A stretch of DNA of 64,000 nucleotides from an uncultured Ilyobacter sp. (GTDB lineage Bacteria; Fusobacteriota; Fusobacteriia; Fusobacteriales; Fusobacteriaceae), in assembly GCF_963668085.1 (NCBI RefSeq), contig NZ_OY764059.1, positions 1,736,001 to 1,800,000 of the forward strand, given 5' to 3'. The notes under the pieces were generated by a model, which was not told where the DNA came from, searched no databases, and saw only the letters and a program-made list of their open reading frames with translations. The translations under genes were made by a program, and so were the position numbers. Shown here piece after piece: positions 55,345 to 63,480 of the stretch (positions are counted from its first letter, which is position 1; every line of letters starts with the position of its first letter).

Positions 55345-55816
55345 AAATTAAAGTATTGAATTTATAAGGATTCGTTACTTTTCTCTTGAAAGAAAAGCAC
55401 CCCAAGGGCATTTCCTCCCTTCGGTCAGGGCATAACCAAAAGTTCAAACCTGTGAAAAATCAGCTAAATAACCTTGAAAATCCAGTAGCAATAAGGAAAC
55501 TCAGAAAATATACTCGCACAACTCGTTATTTTCTGGTCACTCGCTTCGCTCAGACAGTCGATTTTTTCTAAGGATTTCACTACGGTTATTCTTAACGTTG
55601 ATTTTGTCAATGGCAGAAGAAAAAAGATCGAAAACCTCTCGCAAAAGAACTCGGATCTAGTTTTCGTCTTAACTCTGTGAAACTCTCTCTTTTTATCTGT
55701 GCCCTATGTGGTCAAAAGGTTTTCTTCTTATTCGTGTTAATTTTTTTGAATTTTATCGGTTTTCATTCGTGACAAAATCCTTTGACTCTAATATTCTTAT
55801 AAAGTCAGTAATTTAC
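55345..55816 (+). repeat. Dispersed non-coding repeat, copy 3
   Basis: Starts 22 bp past the mocR stop. The left hairpin arm (55374-55384) is identical to copy 1. The right arm is broken by a 35-nt insertion at 55398-55432 before TAACC resumes. The rest matches copy 1 closely (TCAGCTAAATAACCTTGAAA, CAGACAGTCGATTTTTTCTA). It fills the gap between mocR and the opp genes. Confidence 0.85.
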
Positions 55817-55899
55817 AAAAATTTCTTTCAAATAGAAATTTCAACTAAATCATACATTAAGCTACTCTTAGATTTATACTAGATCATCTTTATGTCACA

Positions 55900-55923
55900 A
55901 AAAGAGCCTCAAAAAGACTCTTT
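55900..55923 (-). terminator. Terminator of the opp operon
   Basis: On the minus strand AAAGAGTC pairs with GGCTCTTT, running into TTTTTG; ~50 bp past the oppF stop. Confidence 0.75.
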
Positions 55924-55974
55924 CTATGATATAGTTTTTTGTGTGGCAAATATTATATTATATATTTCAATTAA

Positions 55975-56955
55975 TTATTCAACATTATTAATTTTTCTCC
56001 AGTGGTGGCATGCGATCTGATGCTCTCCCTCGACAACTTCAAATACCGGTCTTTTTTCTTTACATAAATCATCTGCATATTTACACCTTGTAGAAAATTT
56101 ACATCCCATGGGAGAATTTAGAGGTGAAGGGATTTCCCCCTGTAAAAATTCTTTTTTTCCTTTTTTACCTGGCTCAGGAATAGGTATACTTGCTATAAGG
56201 GATTTTGTATAAGGATGAAAAGGCTCAGAATAAAGTTTTTTTGAAGGACTAATTTCCATGATGTTTCCAAGGTACATTACCACTATTCTGTCAGATATAT
56301 GCTTTACAACTGATAAATCATGTGCAATAAAGATATATGAAAGATTTAACTCTTTCTGCAACTTCATCATCAAATTTATAATTTGTGCCTGAATGGAAAC
56401 ATCTAGTGCCGACACAGGTTCATCTGCAATTATAAGTTTGGGTTCTAATGCAAGGGCCCTTGCAATCCCTATCCTCTGCCTCTGACCTCCTGAGAACTCA
56501 TGGGGATACCTCTTGAGATACTCTTTCCTCAATCCTGTTAATTCCATGTATTTAAGCACCAGTTCAGTTGTGTCTTCATTCTTTCTATGAAATTTCAAAG
56601 GTTCTCCTATTATCTCCCCAACTGTCATCCTAGGGTTTAGAGATGAAAATGGATCTTGAAATATCATCTGAATATCCGGTCTTAATTTATTAAATTCTTC
56701 ATCTTTTAATTCAGTCAGGCCTTGGCCGTTATAATATACTTCCCCTTCATGAATTGGATTAAGTCTAACCAAGGCCTTGCCTGTAGAGGTTTTACCGCAT
56801 CCTGATTCACCAACAAGTCCAATTGTTTCACCAGGTTTCAGATCAAATGATACCCCGTCAACAGCCTTGATATAACCAACGGTCTTTTTCATTATCCCTT
56901 TTTTAACAGGAAAATAAACTTTCAAGTCTTCTACTTTCAAAATTCTTTCTTCCAT
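55975..56955 (-). CDS. oppF: Oligopeptide/dipeptide ABC transporter ATPase (OppF-like)
   Basis: A 326-residue ABC ATPase: Walker A GESGCGKTSTG, Q-loop QMIFQDPFSSLNPRM, signature FSGGQRQRIGIARAL, Walker B LIIADEPVSALDVS and H-loop. The C-terminal extension with four cysteines (GCKFSTRCKYADDLCKEKRP...CHHW) is the oligo/dipeptide-type zinc/Fe-S-like domain. Last gene of the five-gene transporter operon, 12 bp after oppD. Confidence 0.92.
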   Translation of the reverse strand: MEERILKVEDLKVYFPVKKGIMKKTVGYIKAVDGVSFDLKPGETIGLVGESGCGKTSTGKALVRLNPIHEGEVYYNGQGLTELKDEEFNKLRPDIQMIFQDPFSSLNPRMTVGEIIGEPLKFHRKNEDTTELVLKYMELTGLRKEYLKRYPHEFSGGQRQRIGIARALALEPKLIIADEPVSALDVSIQAQIINLMMKLQKELNLSYIFIAHDLSVVKHISDRIVVMYLGNIMEISPSKKLYSEPFHPYTKSLIASIPIPEPGKKGKKEFLQGEIPSPLNSPMGCKFSTRCKYADDLCKEKRPVFEVVEGEHQIACHHWRKINNVE

Positions 56956-56967
56956 ATTTATTCCCCT

Positions 56968-57963
56968 TTACTCAGCTTCATTAGAATCATTATATAAGAA
57001 ACATCTTGCATAATGTTCTTTTCCAAAATAAACAGCTTCAGGTTCCTTTTTCCTACAAATCTCCATTACATAATCGCAACGATCAGCAAACTTACATCCA
57101 ACTGGCAAATTTAAGGGATTTGGAACCATTCCCTCTATGACGTATAATTCTTCGATTATTTCTGAATCGAGTCTTGGCATGGATTTTTTAAGCCCCTGAA
57201 GGTATGGATGTTTAGAATCATAGAATATATCATCCACCCTGCCATACTCGACTATCTTCCCACAATACATCACTGCCACCTTGTCTGCTGTTTCAGCTAC
57301 AACACCTAAATCATGTGTGATCATCAATATGGCCATACCCAATTTTTCCTGCATCTCTTCTACAAGATTAATTATCTGAGCTTGAATTGTGACATCTAGT
57401 GCAGTAGTTGGCTCATCAGCAATAAGCAGCTTAGGATTACACGCAAGGGCAATTGCTATCACTACTCTTTGTCTCATACCTCCACTCATTTGATGGGGAT
57501 ATTCTTTAAATCTTTTTTCAGGTGAGGGAATTCCCACAAGCTTTAAAAGTTCCACAGCTCTTTCTTTTGCTTTATTTTTACTTAATTTTTGATGTAATCT
57601 AAGAGGTTCCATAATTTGGTATCCGGCAGTTAATACAGGGTTAAGCGAAGTCATCGGTTCCTGAAAAATAACTGCAATATCGTTTCCCCTAATTTTTTCC
57701 ATCTGTTTTTCAGAATAATTTACAAGATTATCACCATTATATAAAATCTCTCCTTCAACGATTTTTCCAGGTGGATTTGGAATAAGCTGCAAAATAGACA
57801 TGGCACTTACAGATTTCCCAGATCCTGACTCACCAACTAGTGCCAAAGTTTCACCTTGGTAAACTTTATAACTTACACCGTCACAACCCTTTACTACTCC
57901 ATCGTCAGTATAAAAATATGTTTTTAGGTCTTTTATTTCCAAAATAGGCTGTCTGTTATCCAT
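56968..57963 (-). CDS. oppD: Oligopeptide/dipeptide ABC transporter ATPase (OppD-like)
   Basis: A 331-residue ABC ATPase pairing with OppF. Walker A GESGSGKSVSAMSIL, signature MSGGMRQRVVIAIALAC, Walker B LLIADEPTTALDVT. The C-terminal cysteines (GCKFADRCDYVMEICRKKEP...CFL) are conserved. ATG after AAGGAG; 42 bp after oppC. Confidence 0.92.
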   Translation of the reverse strand: MDNRQPILEIKDLKTYFYTDDGVVKGCDGVSYKVYQGETLALVGESGSGKSVSAMSILQLIPNPPGKIVEGEILYNGDNLVNYSEKQMEKIRGNDIAVIFQEPMTSLNPVLTAGYQIMEPLRLHQKLSKNKAKERAVELLKLVGIPSPEKRFKEYPHQMSGGMRQRVVIAIALACNPKLLIADEPTTALDVTIQAQIINLVEEMQEKLGMAILMITHDLGVVAETADKVAVMYCGKIVEYGRVDDIFYDSKHPYLQGLKKSMPRLDSEIIEELYVIEGMVPNPLNLPVGCKFADRCDYVMEICRKKEPEAVYFGKEHYARCFLYNDSNEAE

Positions 57964-58005
57964 TAGATCTAATTCAACTCCTTATTATTCGCCTTGACAA
58001 CTTCT

Positions 58006-59049
58006 TTAATCTATAAGTTTCGAATCAAGTGCATCTCTCAATCCGTCACCAAATAAGTTAAATCCAAATACTGTGAGCAATATACAAATTCCAGGAATCA
58101 CTGACATCCAAACATTAACACTTAGATACTGCTGTCCAGAAGATAACATCTGACCCCAGGATGAAGTTGGGGGCTGGATACCCAATCCAAGAAAAGATAA
58201 ACCAGCAACAGTAAGGATAATATCACCTATCCTCAAAGTTGATAAAACGATTATAGGTCCTATACAATTTGGAAGAATGTGTTTTGTTATTATATGCAAG
58301 TCCGGTATCGCCATAACCCTTGCAGCAGATACATAGTCCATCTCTTTAACAAGTAAAACGGAACTACGAACAACCCTTACAAATCCCATTATACCCGTCA
58401 AACTAACAACAATTATTAAGTTTATCAGTCCTGTCCCAAAAGTTGACATAAGAACTATCGCCAGGAGAATAAAGGGAATGGAATTCCAAATCTCAACTAT
58501 TCTCATTATTATATTGTCTACTTTTCCTCCATAATATCCAGCTGTTAACCCTAGTATGGTCCCTATTAAACTGTTTATCATAACAGCAAGAACACCTACA
58601 CCCATAGCCACTCTCGAACCATACAAGGTTCTAGAAAAAAGATCCCTACCAAATTCATCAGTACCAAACCAATGAGCCTTACTAGGACCTTGTGATATAG
58701 AGCTCCAGTCAATTTCTACAGGATTATATGTGGCTAAAAAAGGTGCTAGCATAACAATATAAATCATAAGAGTTATAATCCCAAGACCAAGCATTGAATT
58801 CCTATTTCTCTTTAGTTTTTTTAAAGCCATATCCCACTTAGACTTTATCTGTTCTTCTTCCCTGATTTTTTCCATAAGTAATTTTTTTCTAAAAAGAAAA
58901 AAGTAAAGTGCTGTAAAAATCACAAATGAAAAATATGATACTTTTGTGTCAGTGTTCAAGAGAGTCTTTTTAGCAAAAATAAAAAGAAAGAAAAGGTTTA
59001 AAGTTAAGATAATTATATGTATAAAATTTTTCTTTATAATATTTTTCAT
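58006..59049 (-). CDS. oppC: Peptide ABC transporter permease (OppC/DppC-like)
   Basis: A 347-residue inner-membrane permease. The BPD_transp_1 domain (~145-345) has the EAA-type loop AARVMAIPDLHIITKHILPN. The first ~75 residues carry two extra hydrophobic segments (FIHIIILTLNLFFLFIFA and FSFVIFTALYFFLF) before the usual N-terminal helix, longer than typical OppC. ATG after AGGAGGG, 8 bp from oppB. Confidence 0.9.
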   Translation of the reverse strand: MKNIIKKNFIHIIILTLNLFFLFIFAKKTLLNTDTKVSYFSFVIFTALYFFLFRKKLLMEKIREEEQIKSKWDMALKKLKRNRNSMLGLGIITLMIYIVMLAPFLATYNPVEIDWSSISQGPSKAHWFGTDEFGRDLFSRTLYGSRVAMGVGVLAVMINSLIGTILGLTAGYYGGKVDNIIMRIVEIWNSIPFILLAIVLMSTFGTGLINLIIVVSLTGIMGFVRVVRSSVLLVKEMDYVSAARVMAIPDLHIITKHILPNCIGPIIVLSTLRIGDIILTVAGLSFLGLGIQPPTSSWGQMLSSGQQYLSVNVWMSVIPGICILLTVFGFNLFGDGLRDALDSKLID

Positions 59050-59057
59050 GTGCCCTC

Positions 59058-59993
59058 CTATTCATAGCTTATTTGCGGATCAATAAATGCATAAAGTATA
59101 TCCACAAACAGATTTACTATCACATAAACCCCTGCAAGCATGATAACCGCTCCAAAAACAAGAGGTTCGTCTCTACGAAATACTGCATCAATAGCAAGCC
59201 GACCAACACCAGGCCATGAAAATACAGTTTCAGTTAAAACAGCCCCTGAAAATATTGTGGCAACCTGGTTTCCTATATTTGTAACAATTGGAATCATGGC
59301 ATTCTTTAAACCATGTACTATAATTATCTTCATTTTTGCAAGACCCTTTGCCTTTGCCGTTCTCATATAATCCTGGTTGATAACATCTAGCATGGCAGAA
59401 CGGGTTAGACGTGTTGTTGATGACATCAATACAAAGGATAAAGAAACTCCAGGCAAAATGAAATTTTTAAATCCTCCTGTCCAGATATGTCCCCCATAAC
59501 CAGATGCGGGTAATATCCCAAGTTTAATAGAAAAAATATACATCAATATAATACCTGTAAAAAATACTGGGATAGATATTCCAAGTAGAGCTGTGGACAT
59601 TGCTAAATAATCAAAAATTGAATTCCGTTTAACTGCTGAAATTATACCTACCGGAACTGATACTAAAACAGCTAATATTATTGCAAAAAATCCCAATTCA
59701 AGAGTCGCAGGCAGCCTTTGTGTGACAATCTTAATTACATTATCCTTGTAATAAATTGATTTCAACTCTCCTGTAAAAAAATTTGTTATCATTTTTATAT
59801 ACTGAATATGTATCGGTTTATCTAAACCGTATTTTGCATTTACTTCGGCTATTGCTTGTTTAGTTGCATTTTCTCCAAGTAAAACTGTAGCTGTATCACC
59901 TGGTGCTGCCTTCATAATAAGGAATATTATCAATGACGCTGAGAATAGTATTACAACAAGCATGAGAAGTCTTCTCATAATATAGTTCACCAT
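59058..59993 (-). CDS. oppB: Peptide ABC transporter permease (OppB/DppB-like)
   Basis: A 311-residue permease with six membrane segments. The N-terminal MVNYIMRRLLMLVVILFSASLIIFLIM helix and the APGDTA motif are family hallmarks, as is the EAA loop RTAKAKGLAKMKIIIVHGLKNA. It follows oppA across an attenuating hairpin. ATG after AGGGAG. Confidence 0.92.
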   Translation of the reverse strand: MVNYIMRRLLMLVVILFSASLIIFLIMKAAPGDTATVLLGENATKQAIAEVNAKYGLDKPIHIQYIKMITNFFTGELKSIYYKDNVIKIVTQRLPATLELGFFAIILAVLVSVPVGIISAVKRNSIFDYLAMSTALLGISIPVFFTGIILMYIFSIKLGILPASGYGGHIWTGGFKNFILPGVSLSFVLMSSTTRLTRSAMLDVINQDYMRTAKAKGLAKMKIIIVHGLKNAMIPIVTNIGNQVATIFSGAVLTETVFSWPGVGRLAIDAVFRRDEPLVFGAVIMLAGVYVIVNLFVDILYAFIDPQISYE

Positions 59994-60022
59994 AAGTTTT
60001 CTCCCTTTCTCGTAATTATATT

Positions 60023-60056
60023 AAAAAATAGAGACTGCTTGGTTAAAAGCAGCCTC
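60023..60056 (-). terminator. Intercistronic terminator between oppA and oppB
   Basis: On the minus strand GAGGCTGCTT pairs with AAGCAGTCTC (one G-U), then TATTTTTT. It would give more binding protein than permease. Confidence 0.75.
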
Positions 60057-60076
60057 TTAAATGTTTATGACAAACC

Positions 60077-61657
60077 TTATTGTATATCCACATTATTTTC
60101 AGGTGTATATAAATATATATATCCCTGAGGCGATGGCTTAAAATTCTTAACTTTATTAGTATGAACCACGTTGATATTTTTGAATATCAATGGAATATGA
60201 ATATAATCCGTTCCGATTGCTTGTCTCATTGCCTTGACATACTCTACTTCTCTTTTAGCTATATCTGCTGTATTTCTACCGTTTACCAGTGCTTCATCGA
60301 CAACTTTGTTTGAATATTTTGATCTATTTTGTTTACCTGCGTCAGTATGGAATAAAGCATATGTCCATCTATCAGGATCAGGCACAGAACCCCATCCAAG
60401 CAGATAAATTCCTGCTTTACCATCTTCTGTAGATGGAAGTAAAGTTCCAAATTCAAGGGTTTGAACTTTTGGCTTGAATCCGTATTTAACTAAGCTCGAT
60501 GCCATAGCTGTTGCTATTTTAGATCTAAAAGCATCTTGAGGCGATAGAATAGGAATTTCCATTCCTTCTTTTAATACCCCTTCTGCTTTCAATTCATCAA
60601 ACAAAGCCTTTGCCTTTGCTTCATCATATGGAAGTGCTTTAGATTTCATGTATTCTTTATCATTGGCAAATACCACAGGAGGTATCCAAGAATAAGCTCT
60701 CTCCCCAGTGCTGCCATAAATTCCCTTTATTGCACTGTCAAAATCAGTTGCATAGTATATGGCTTTTCTGAATCTCACATCAGAGTATGGCTTTTGTACC
60801 GCTGAAAAACCAACATATTGAAATGACAGTCCAGGCGTCTGCTGAACTTCAAAATTTGAATCAGATTGAAAACTCATAATATCCTGAGGCAATAAACTAG
60901 ATGCAAGGTCTATACCTCCGGATTTTAGTTCAACAGAAGCTACTTCGGCTTTTGGTATAGGTCTAAATATTGCCTGGTCAAGATTAGGTTTTCCTAACAA
61001 ATAGTCTTCATTTTTTACAAGGGTAATATGATCGTCTGGAATCCACTCTTGAAATTTAAATGGTCCTGTTCCAATAGGATTTCTATCAAAGGCTTCCATT
61101 CCCACTTCTTCAATATATTCAGATGGTAAGATTCCAAATTGTGGAGATCCAAGTAATAACATAAAAGATGCGTATACATTTTTTAGTGAGAATTTGACTG
61201 TATAGTCGTCAATTACCTCTACTGTTTCTACATCATTCAAATACTGCTTACTGGCCGCTGCATTTGCAGGATCCATAATAGACTCAATGGTAAATTTTAC
61301 ATCTTTTGCAGTCAGTTCCGTACCGTTGTGGAATTTGACTCCTTTTCTTAAATAAAATGTGTATGTTTTCCCATCTTCTGATATTTCCCATTTCTCAGCA
61401 ACTCCCGGAGCTGGTTTAGATACATCATCTTTATAACTCACTAAGGTATCAAAGATATTTGCTGCAAACATTTCCCCAGTAAGGTCTGTAACAAAAACAG
61501 GATTTAAATTTGTAGCATCCTTGTCAATTGCCACCTTTAAAACTTTTTCCTTTACAGGCTCTGCCGATGTTTCTTCTGCTTCTTTCTTACCACCGCATCC
61601 TATGAATAACAAAGCCATCATGAATGTCAGCGATAAAAGTCTTAACATTTTTTTCAT
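60077..61657 (-). CDS. oppA: Peptide/nickel-type ABC transporter substrate-binding lipoprotein
   Basis: A 526-residue family 5 binding protein. Lipoprotein signal MKKMLRLLSLTFMMALLFIGC with the Cys at ~21, then the SBP_bac_5 pattern (VAEKWEISEDGKTYTFYLRKGVKFHNGTELTAKDV). The ligand is probably a di- or oligopeptide; the neighbouring cysteine and gamma-glutamyl-type genes make a Cys- or Glu-containing peptide attractive, but this is inference. ATG after GGGGGG. Confidence 0.9.
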   Translation of the reverse strand: MKKMLRLLSLTFMMALLFIGCGGKKEAEETSAEPVKEKVLKVAIDKDATNLNPVFVTDLTGEMFAANIFDTLVSYKDDVSKPAPGVAEKWEISEDGKTYTFYLRKGVKFHNGTELTAKDVKFTIESIMDPANAAASKQYLNDVETVEVIDDYTVKFSLKNVYASFMLLLGSPQFGILPSEYIEEVGMEAFDRNPIGTGPFKFQEWIPDDHITLVKNEDYLLGKPNLDQAIFRPIPKAEVASVELKSGGIDLASSLLPQDIMSFQSDSNFEVQQTPGLSFQYVGFSAVQKPYSDVRFRKAIYYATDFDSAIKGIYGSTGERAYSWIPPVVFANDKEYMKSKALPYDEAKAKALFDELKAEGVLKEGMEIPILSPQDAFRSKIATAMASSLVKYGFKPKVQTLEFGTLLPSTEDGKAGIYLLGWGSVPDPDRWTYALFHTDAGKQNRSKYSNKVVDEALVNGRNTADIAKREVEYVKAMRQAIGTDYIHIPLIFKNINVVHTNKVKNFKPSPQGYIYLYTPENNVDIQ

Positions 61658-61789
61658 TTTCTCCCCCCTTTTTCTTTCTTAAAAATTATATTAATTAAAC
61701 TGATATTTTATCTGATTAGACTGCACTTTAAAAATCAACTAAGTAATTTTTATATAAAAAAAGTATTAAAGAAATCTTTCCATGAACCC

Positions 61790-61885
61790 CTATAGTTTTC
61801 CAATAAATTTTTTAAATAACTCTAACATCTTATCATTTCCCCGTGCTGATAGTTTTCCAATAAATTTTTTAAATAACTCTAACAT
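61790..61885 (-). CDS. Short amphipathic peptide ORF (31 aa, internally duplicated)
   Basis: An ORF from the ATG at 61885 to TAG at 61790-61792. It encodes MLELFKKFIGKL, the linker SARGNDK, then MLELFKKFIGKL again. GGGGA lies nine bases before the ATG, and the same ribosome site recurs before the second Met because it is inside the repeat. The 12-residue unit forms an amphipathic helix (hydrophobic M,L,L,F,F,I,L on one face; E,K,K,K on the other), like phenol-soluble modulins or small toxic peptides. It lies between the C26 gene and oppA. Translation is unproven. Confidence 0.4.
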   Translation of the reverse strand: MLELFKKFIGKLSARGNDKMLELFKKFIGKL

Positions 61886-61905
61886 CTTATCATTTCCCCG
61901 TGCTG
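61792..61905. repeat. 57-bp perfect tandem duplication
   Basis: Two identical 57-bp units (61792-61848 and 61849-61905), exactly 19 codons, so the short ORF on the minus strand stays in frame through the duplication. Confidence 0.95.
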
Positions 61906-61923
61906 CCAAAACATTTATCTAAA

Positions 61924-62592
61924 TCATACATTCTCATTTTCAGGATGCCACTGGACACCGAGCATAAAATAATCTTCAGACTTTGATTCATAAGCTTCAA
62001 TGACCCCGTCTGATGACTTTGCACTTATTTTAAAACATGAAGCTAACTCTTTTATGGATTGATGGTGAAATGAGTTTACCCAAGCCTCCTCACCTAAAAT
62101 ATCCCTTAAAAATGAATCCTTTTGAATTTTGATTTTGTGAGATGGCAGAGCTTGGTTTATTTCCTGCTGGTGCTTCAGGAAAACTTTCTCTTCCATATAT
62201 GATAAATCCTGATACAAACTCCCACCTAAAATAACATTCAAGAGTTGAGTTCCTCTGCAAATACCTAAAATAGGTATCTTTAACTCTAGTGCCTTTTTGA
62301 GAAACAGCATATCTGCTTCATCTCTTTCTGGTGTAATTCTGCCGCACTTAGAAAGTGTTTCCTCATTATAAAGATCTGGTGAACAGTCTTCTCCCCCTGA
62401 AAAAATAATCCCGTCTAAGCTTTTTAACTGTTCTTCAATTATATCTTCATTTGCAATGCAGGGCAAAACAAAGGGAACTGCCCCAGCCAGTATAACTGAA
62501 TTCATATAATTATTTGCTACACATGTCATTTTATAGTCATTAAACATCTTATTGTTGATGTATAGACCTGCTGATATCCCAATTTTTTTCAT
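61924..62592 (-). CDS. Class I glutamine amidotransferase, peptidase C26 family (PuuD-like)
   Basis: A protein of about 222 residues. The nucleophile Cys is in LGICRGTQLLNVILGG, and the His/Glu pair in GVQWHPENE at the C-terminus. FSGGEDCSPDLYNEE is typical of gamma-glutamyl-hydrolase-like C26 enzymes such as PuuD, which cleave gamma-glutamyl amides. I use the ATG at 62592 (GAGG six bases upstream). It leads the run toward oppABCDF and has an operator-like palindrome upstream. Confidence 0.85.
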   Translation of the reverse strand: MKKIGISAGLYINNKMFNDYKMTCVANNYMNSVILAGAVPFVLPCIANEDIIEEQLKSLDGIIFSGGEDCSPDLYNEETLSKCGRITPERDEADMLFLKKALELKIPILGICRGTQLLNVILGGSLYQDLSYMEEKVFLKHQQEINQALPSHKIKIQKDSFLRDILGEEAWVNSFHHQSIKELASCFKISAKSSDGVIEAYESKSEDYFMLGVQWHPENENV

Positions 62593-62648
62593 AGTCCACC
62601 TCAAATCAGTCTGACTTAATTATAAAAGCCAACAAAATTAATACTGTT

Positions 62649-62677
62649 ATTTTATCACAACTTTAAACTTTTATGAA
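62649..62677 (-). promoter_or_regulatory. Candidate promoter of the C26 gene
   Basis: On the minus strand TTCATA (62672-62677), 17-bp spacer, TAAAAT (62649-62654). The -35 is weak, as expected for an activated promoter. An alternative -10 TATAAC overlaps the palindrome. Confidence 0.45.
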
Positions 62678-62702
62678 GATATTAGAAAAAATCGATCCTA
62701 AA

Positions 62703-62718
62703 ACTGTAGTACAACAGT
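62703..62718. promoter_or_regulatory. Second MocR-type operator candidate
   Basis: ACTGTAGTACAACAGT, a 16-bp palindrome with one mismatched pair, sharing TGTwGTACAACA with the site at 53811-53822. Centred ~68 bp before the predicted start, one helical turn further than at cyuA. Confidence 0.5.
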
Positions 62719-62724
62719 TATAAT

Positions 62725-63014
62725 TTACTGGGATAAACTGAAAATAAATAAATTTTCTGAAAAAAACTTATTTTATCTTCATGTTTTTTACTCTTTTTTG
62801 TTTTTAGTTGTCTAGGTTTTCCTGTAATTTTTTAAATATCTCAGAATTATATCATAAAAATAACCCTATAAATCATAATTTTGATTTATCATCCCTATAT
62901 AAAAATAAAATCAGATTTTTTATGTTTTACGTTTCCACTTTTTTTACCGATGAGGTAAAGAATCCAAGTCTTATTATTATTGAATTCTAAAGACAAATAA
63001 ATCTTAAACCCCAA
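62725..63014. other. Non-coding gap between the C26 promoter region and the CC-motif gene
   Basis: Very AT-rich, with a small AAATCA/TGATTT inverted repeat near 62872-62889. A 60-codon open frame on the plus strand has no ribosome site and low-complexity composition. No terminator for the CC-motif gene is evident. Confidence 0.45.
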
Positions 63015-63302
63015 CTAAAGCTTCTCAATTTCTATAACCATAGGAAGGAAAGGTAACTTAACCTGTGAATAAACTTTAAACCCTTTTTCCTCAAGGAGGG
63101 AACTCTCTATGAAAATTGTAAATTCCTCTACCTGAAAACTTTTATATCTATTTTTATTGGGATACTCTCTGAAAATTTTTACCTGAGGAGTAGGAGTATA
63201 GGGGGTGCAGCAACCTTTAGGTTCGTCGTAAGCTATTTCTAAGATCAACTTTTCTTTTCTTCTCAAGTACTTTTTTACATTTTCTTCTATTAATATTTCC
63301 AT
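63015..63302 (-). CDS. Small CC-motif protein (HesB-like / CC-Se family)
   Basis: A 95-residue protein with a vicinal Cys pair in DEPKGCCTPYTPTPQV and mixed beta/alpha structure resembling the HesB/IscA-like fold. It appears to belong to the small family annotated as CC/Se-motif (seleno)proteins, in which one Cys can be selenocysteine; here both codons are ordinary Cys. Function unknown, perhaps redox or selenium/sulfur handling. ATG follows GGGAGG. Confidence 0.65.
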   Translation of the reverse strand: MEILIEENVKKYLRRKEKLILEIAYDEPKGCCTPYTPTPQVKIFREYPNKNRYKSFQVEEFTIFIESSLLEEKGFKVYSQVKLPFLPMVIEIEKL

Positions 63303-63480
63303 ACTTACCTCCCGTAATAATTCTTTTCATTATACATTCAAATTAATTCAAAAACTATATAATATCCTCAAAAAATAACCTTTATAACCACTTCCCTAGT
63401 TAAAATCTATCATTATTTATGTTTATTCCTTTAATTTTTTTGATTTTTGAGGGATACTTAATAATAGGAGGTGTTTATTT

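Noticed and set aside
41045-55816. Dispersed repeats as insertion sequences
   Set aside because: No transposase frame, no terminal inverted repeats and no clear target-site duplication around any copy.
62808-62990. 60-codon plus-strand frame
   Set aside because: No ribosome site, low-complexity AT-rich sequence, no similarity to anything recognised.
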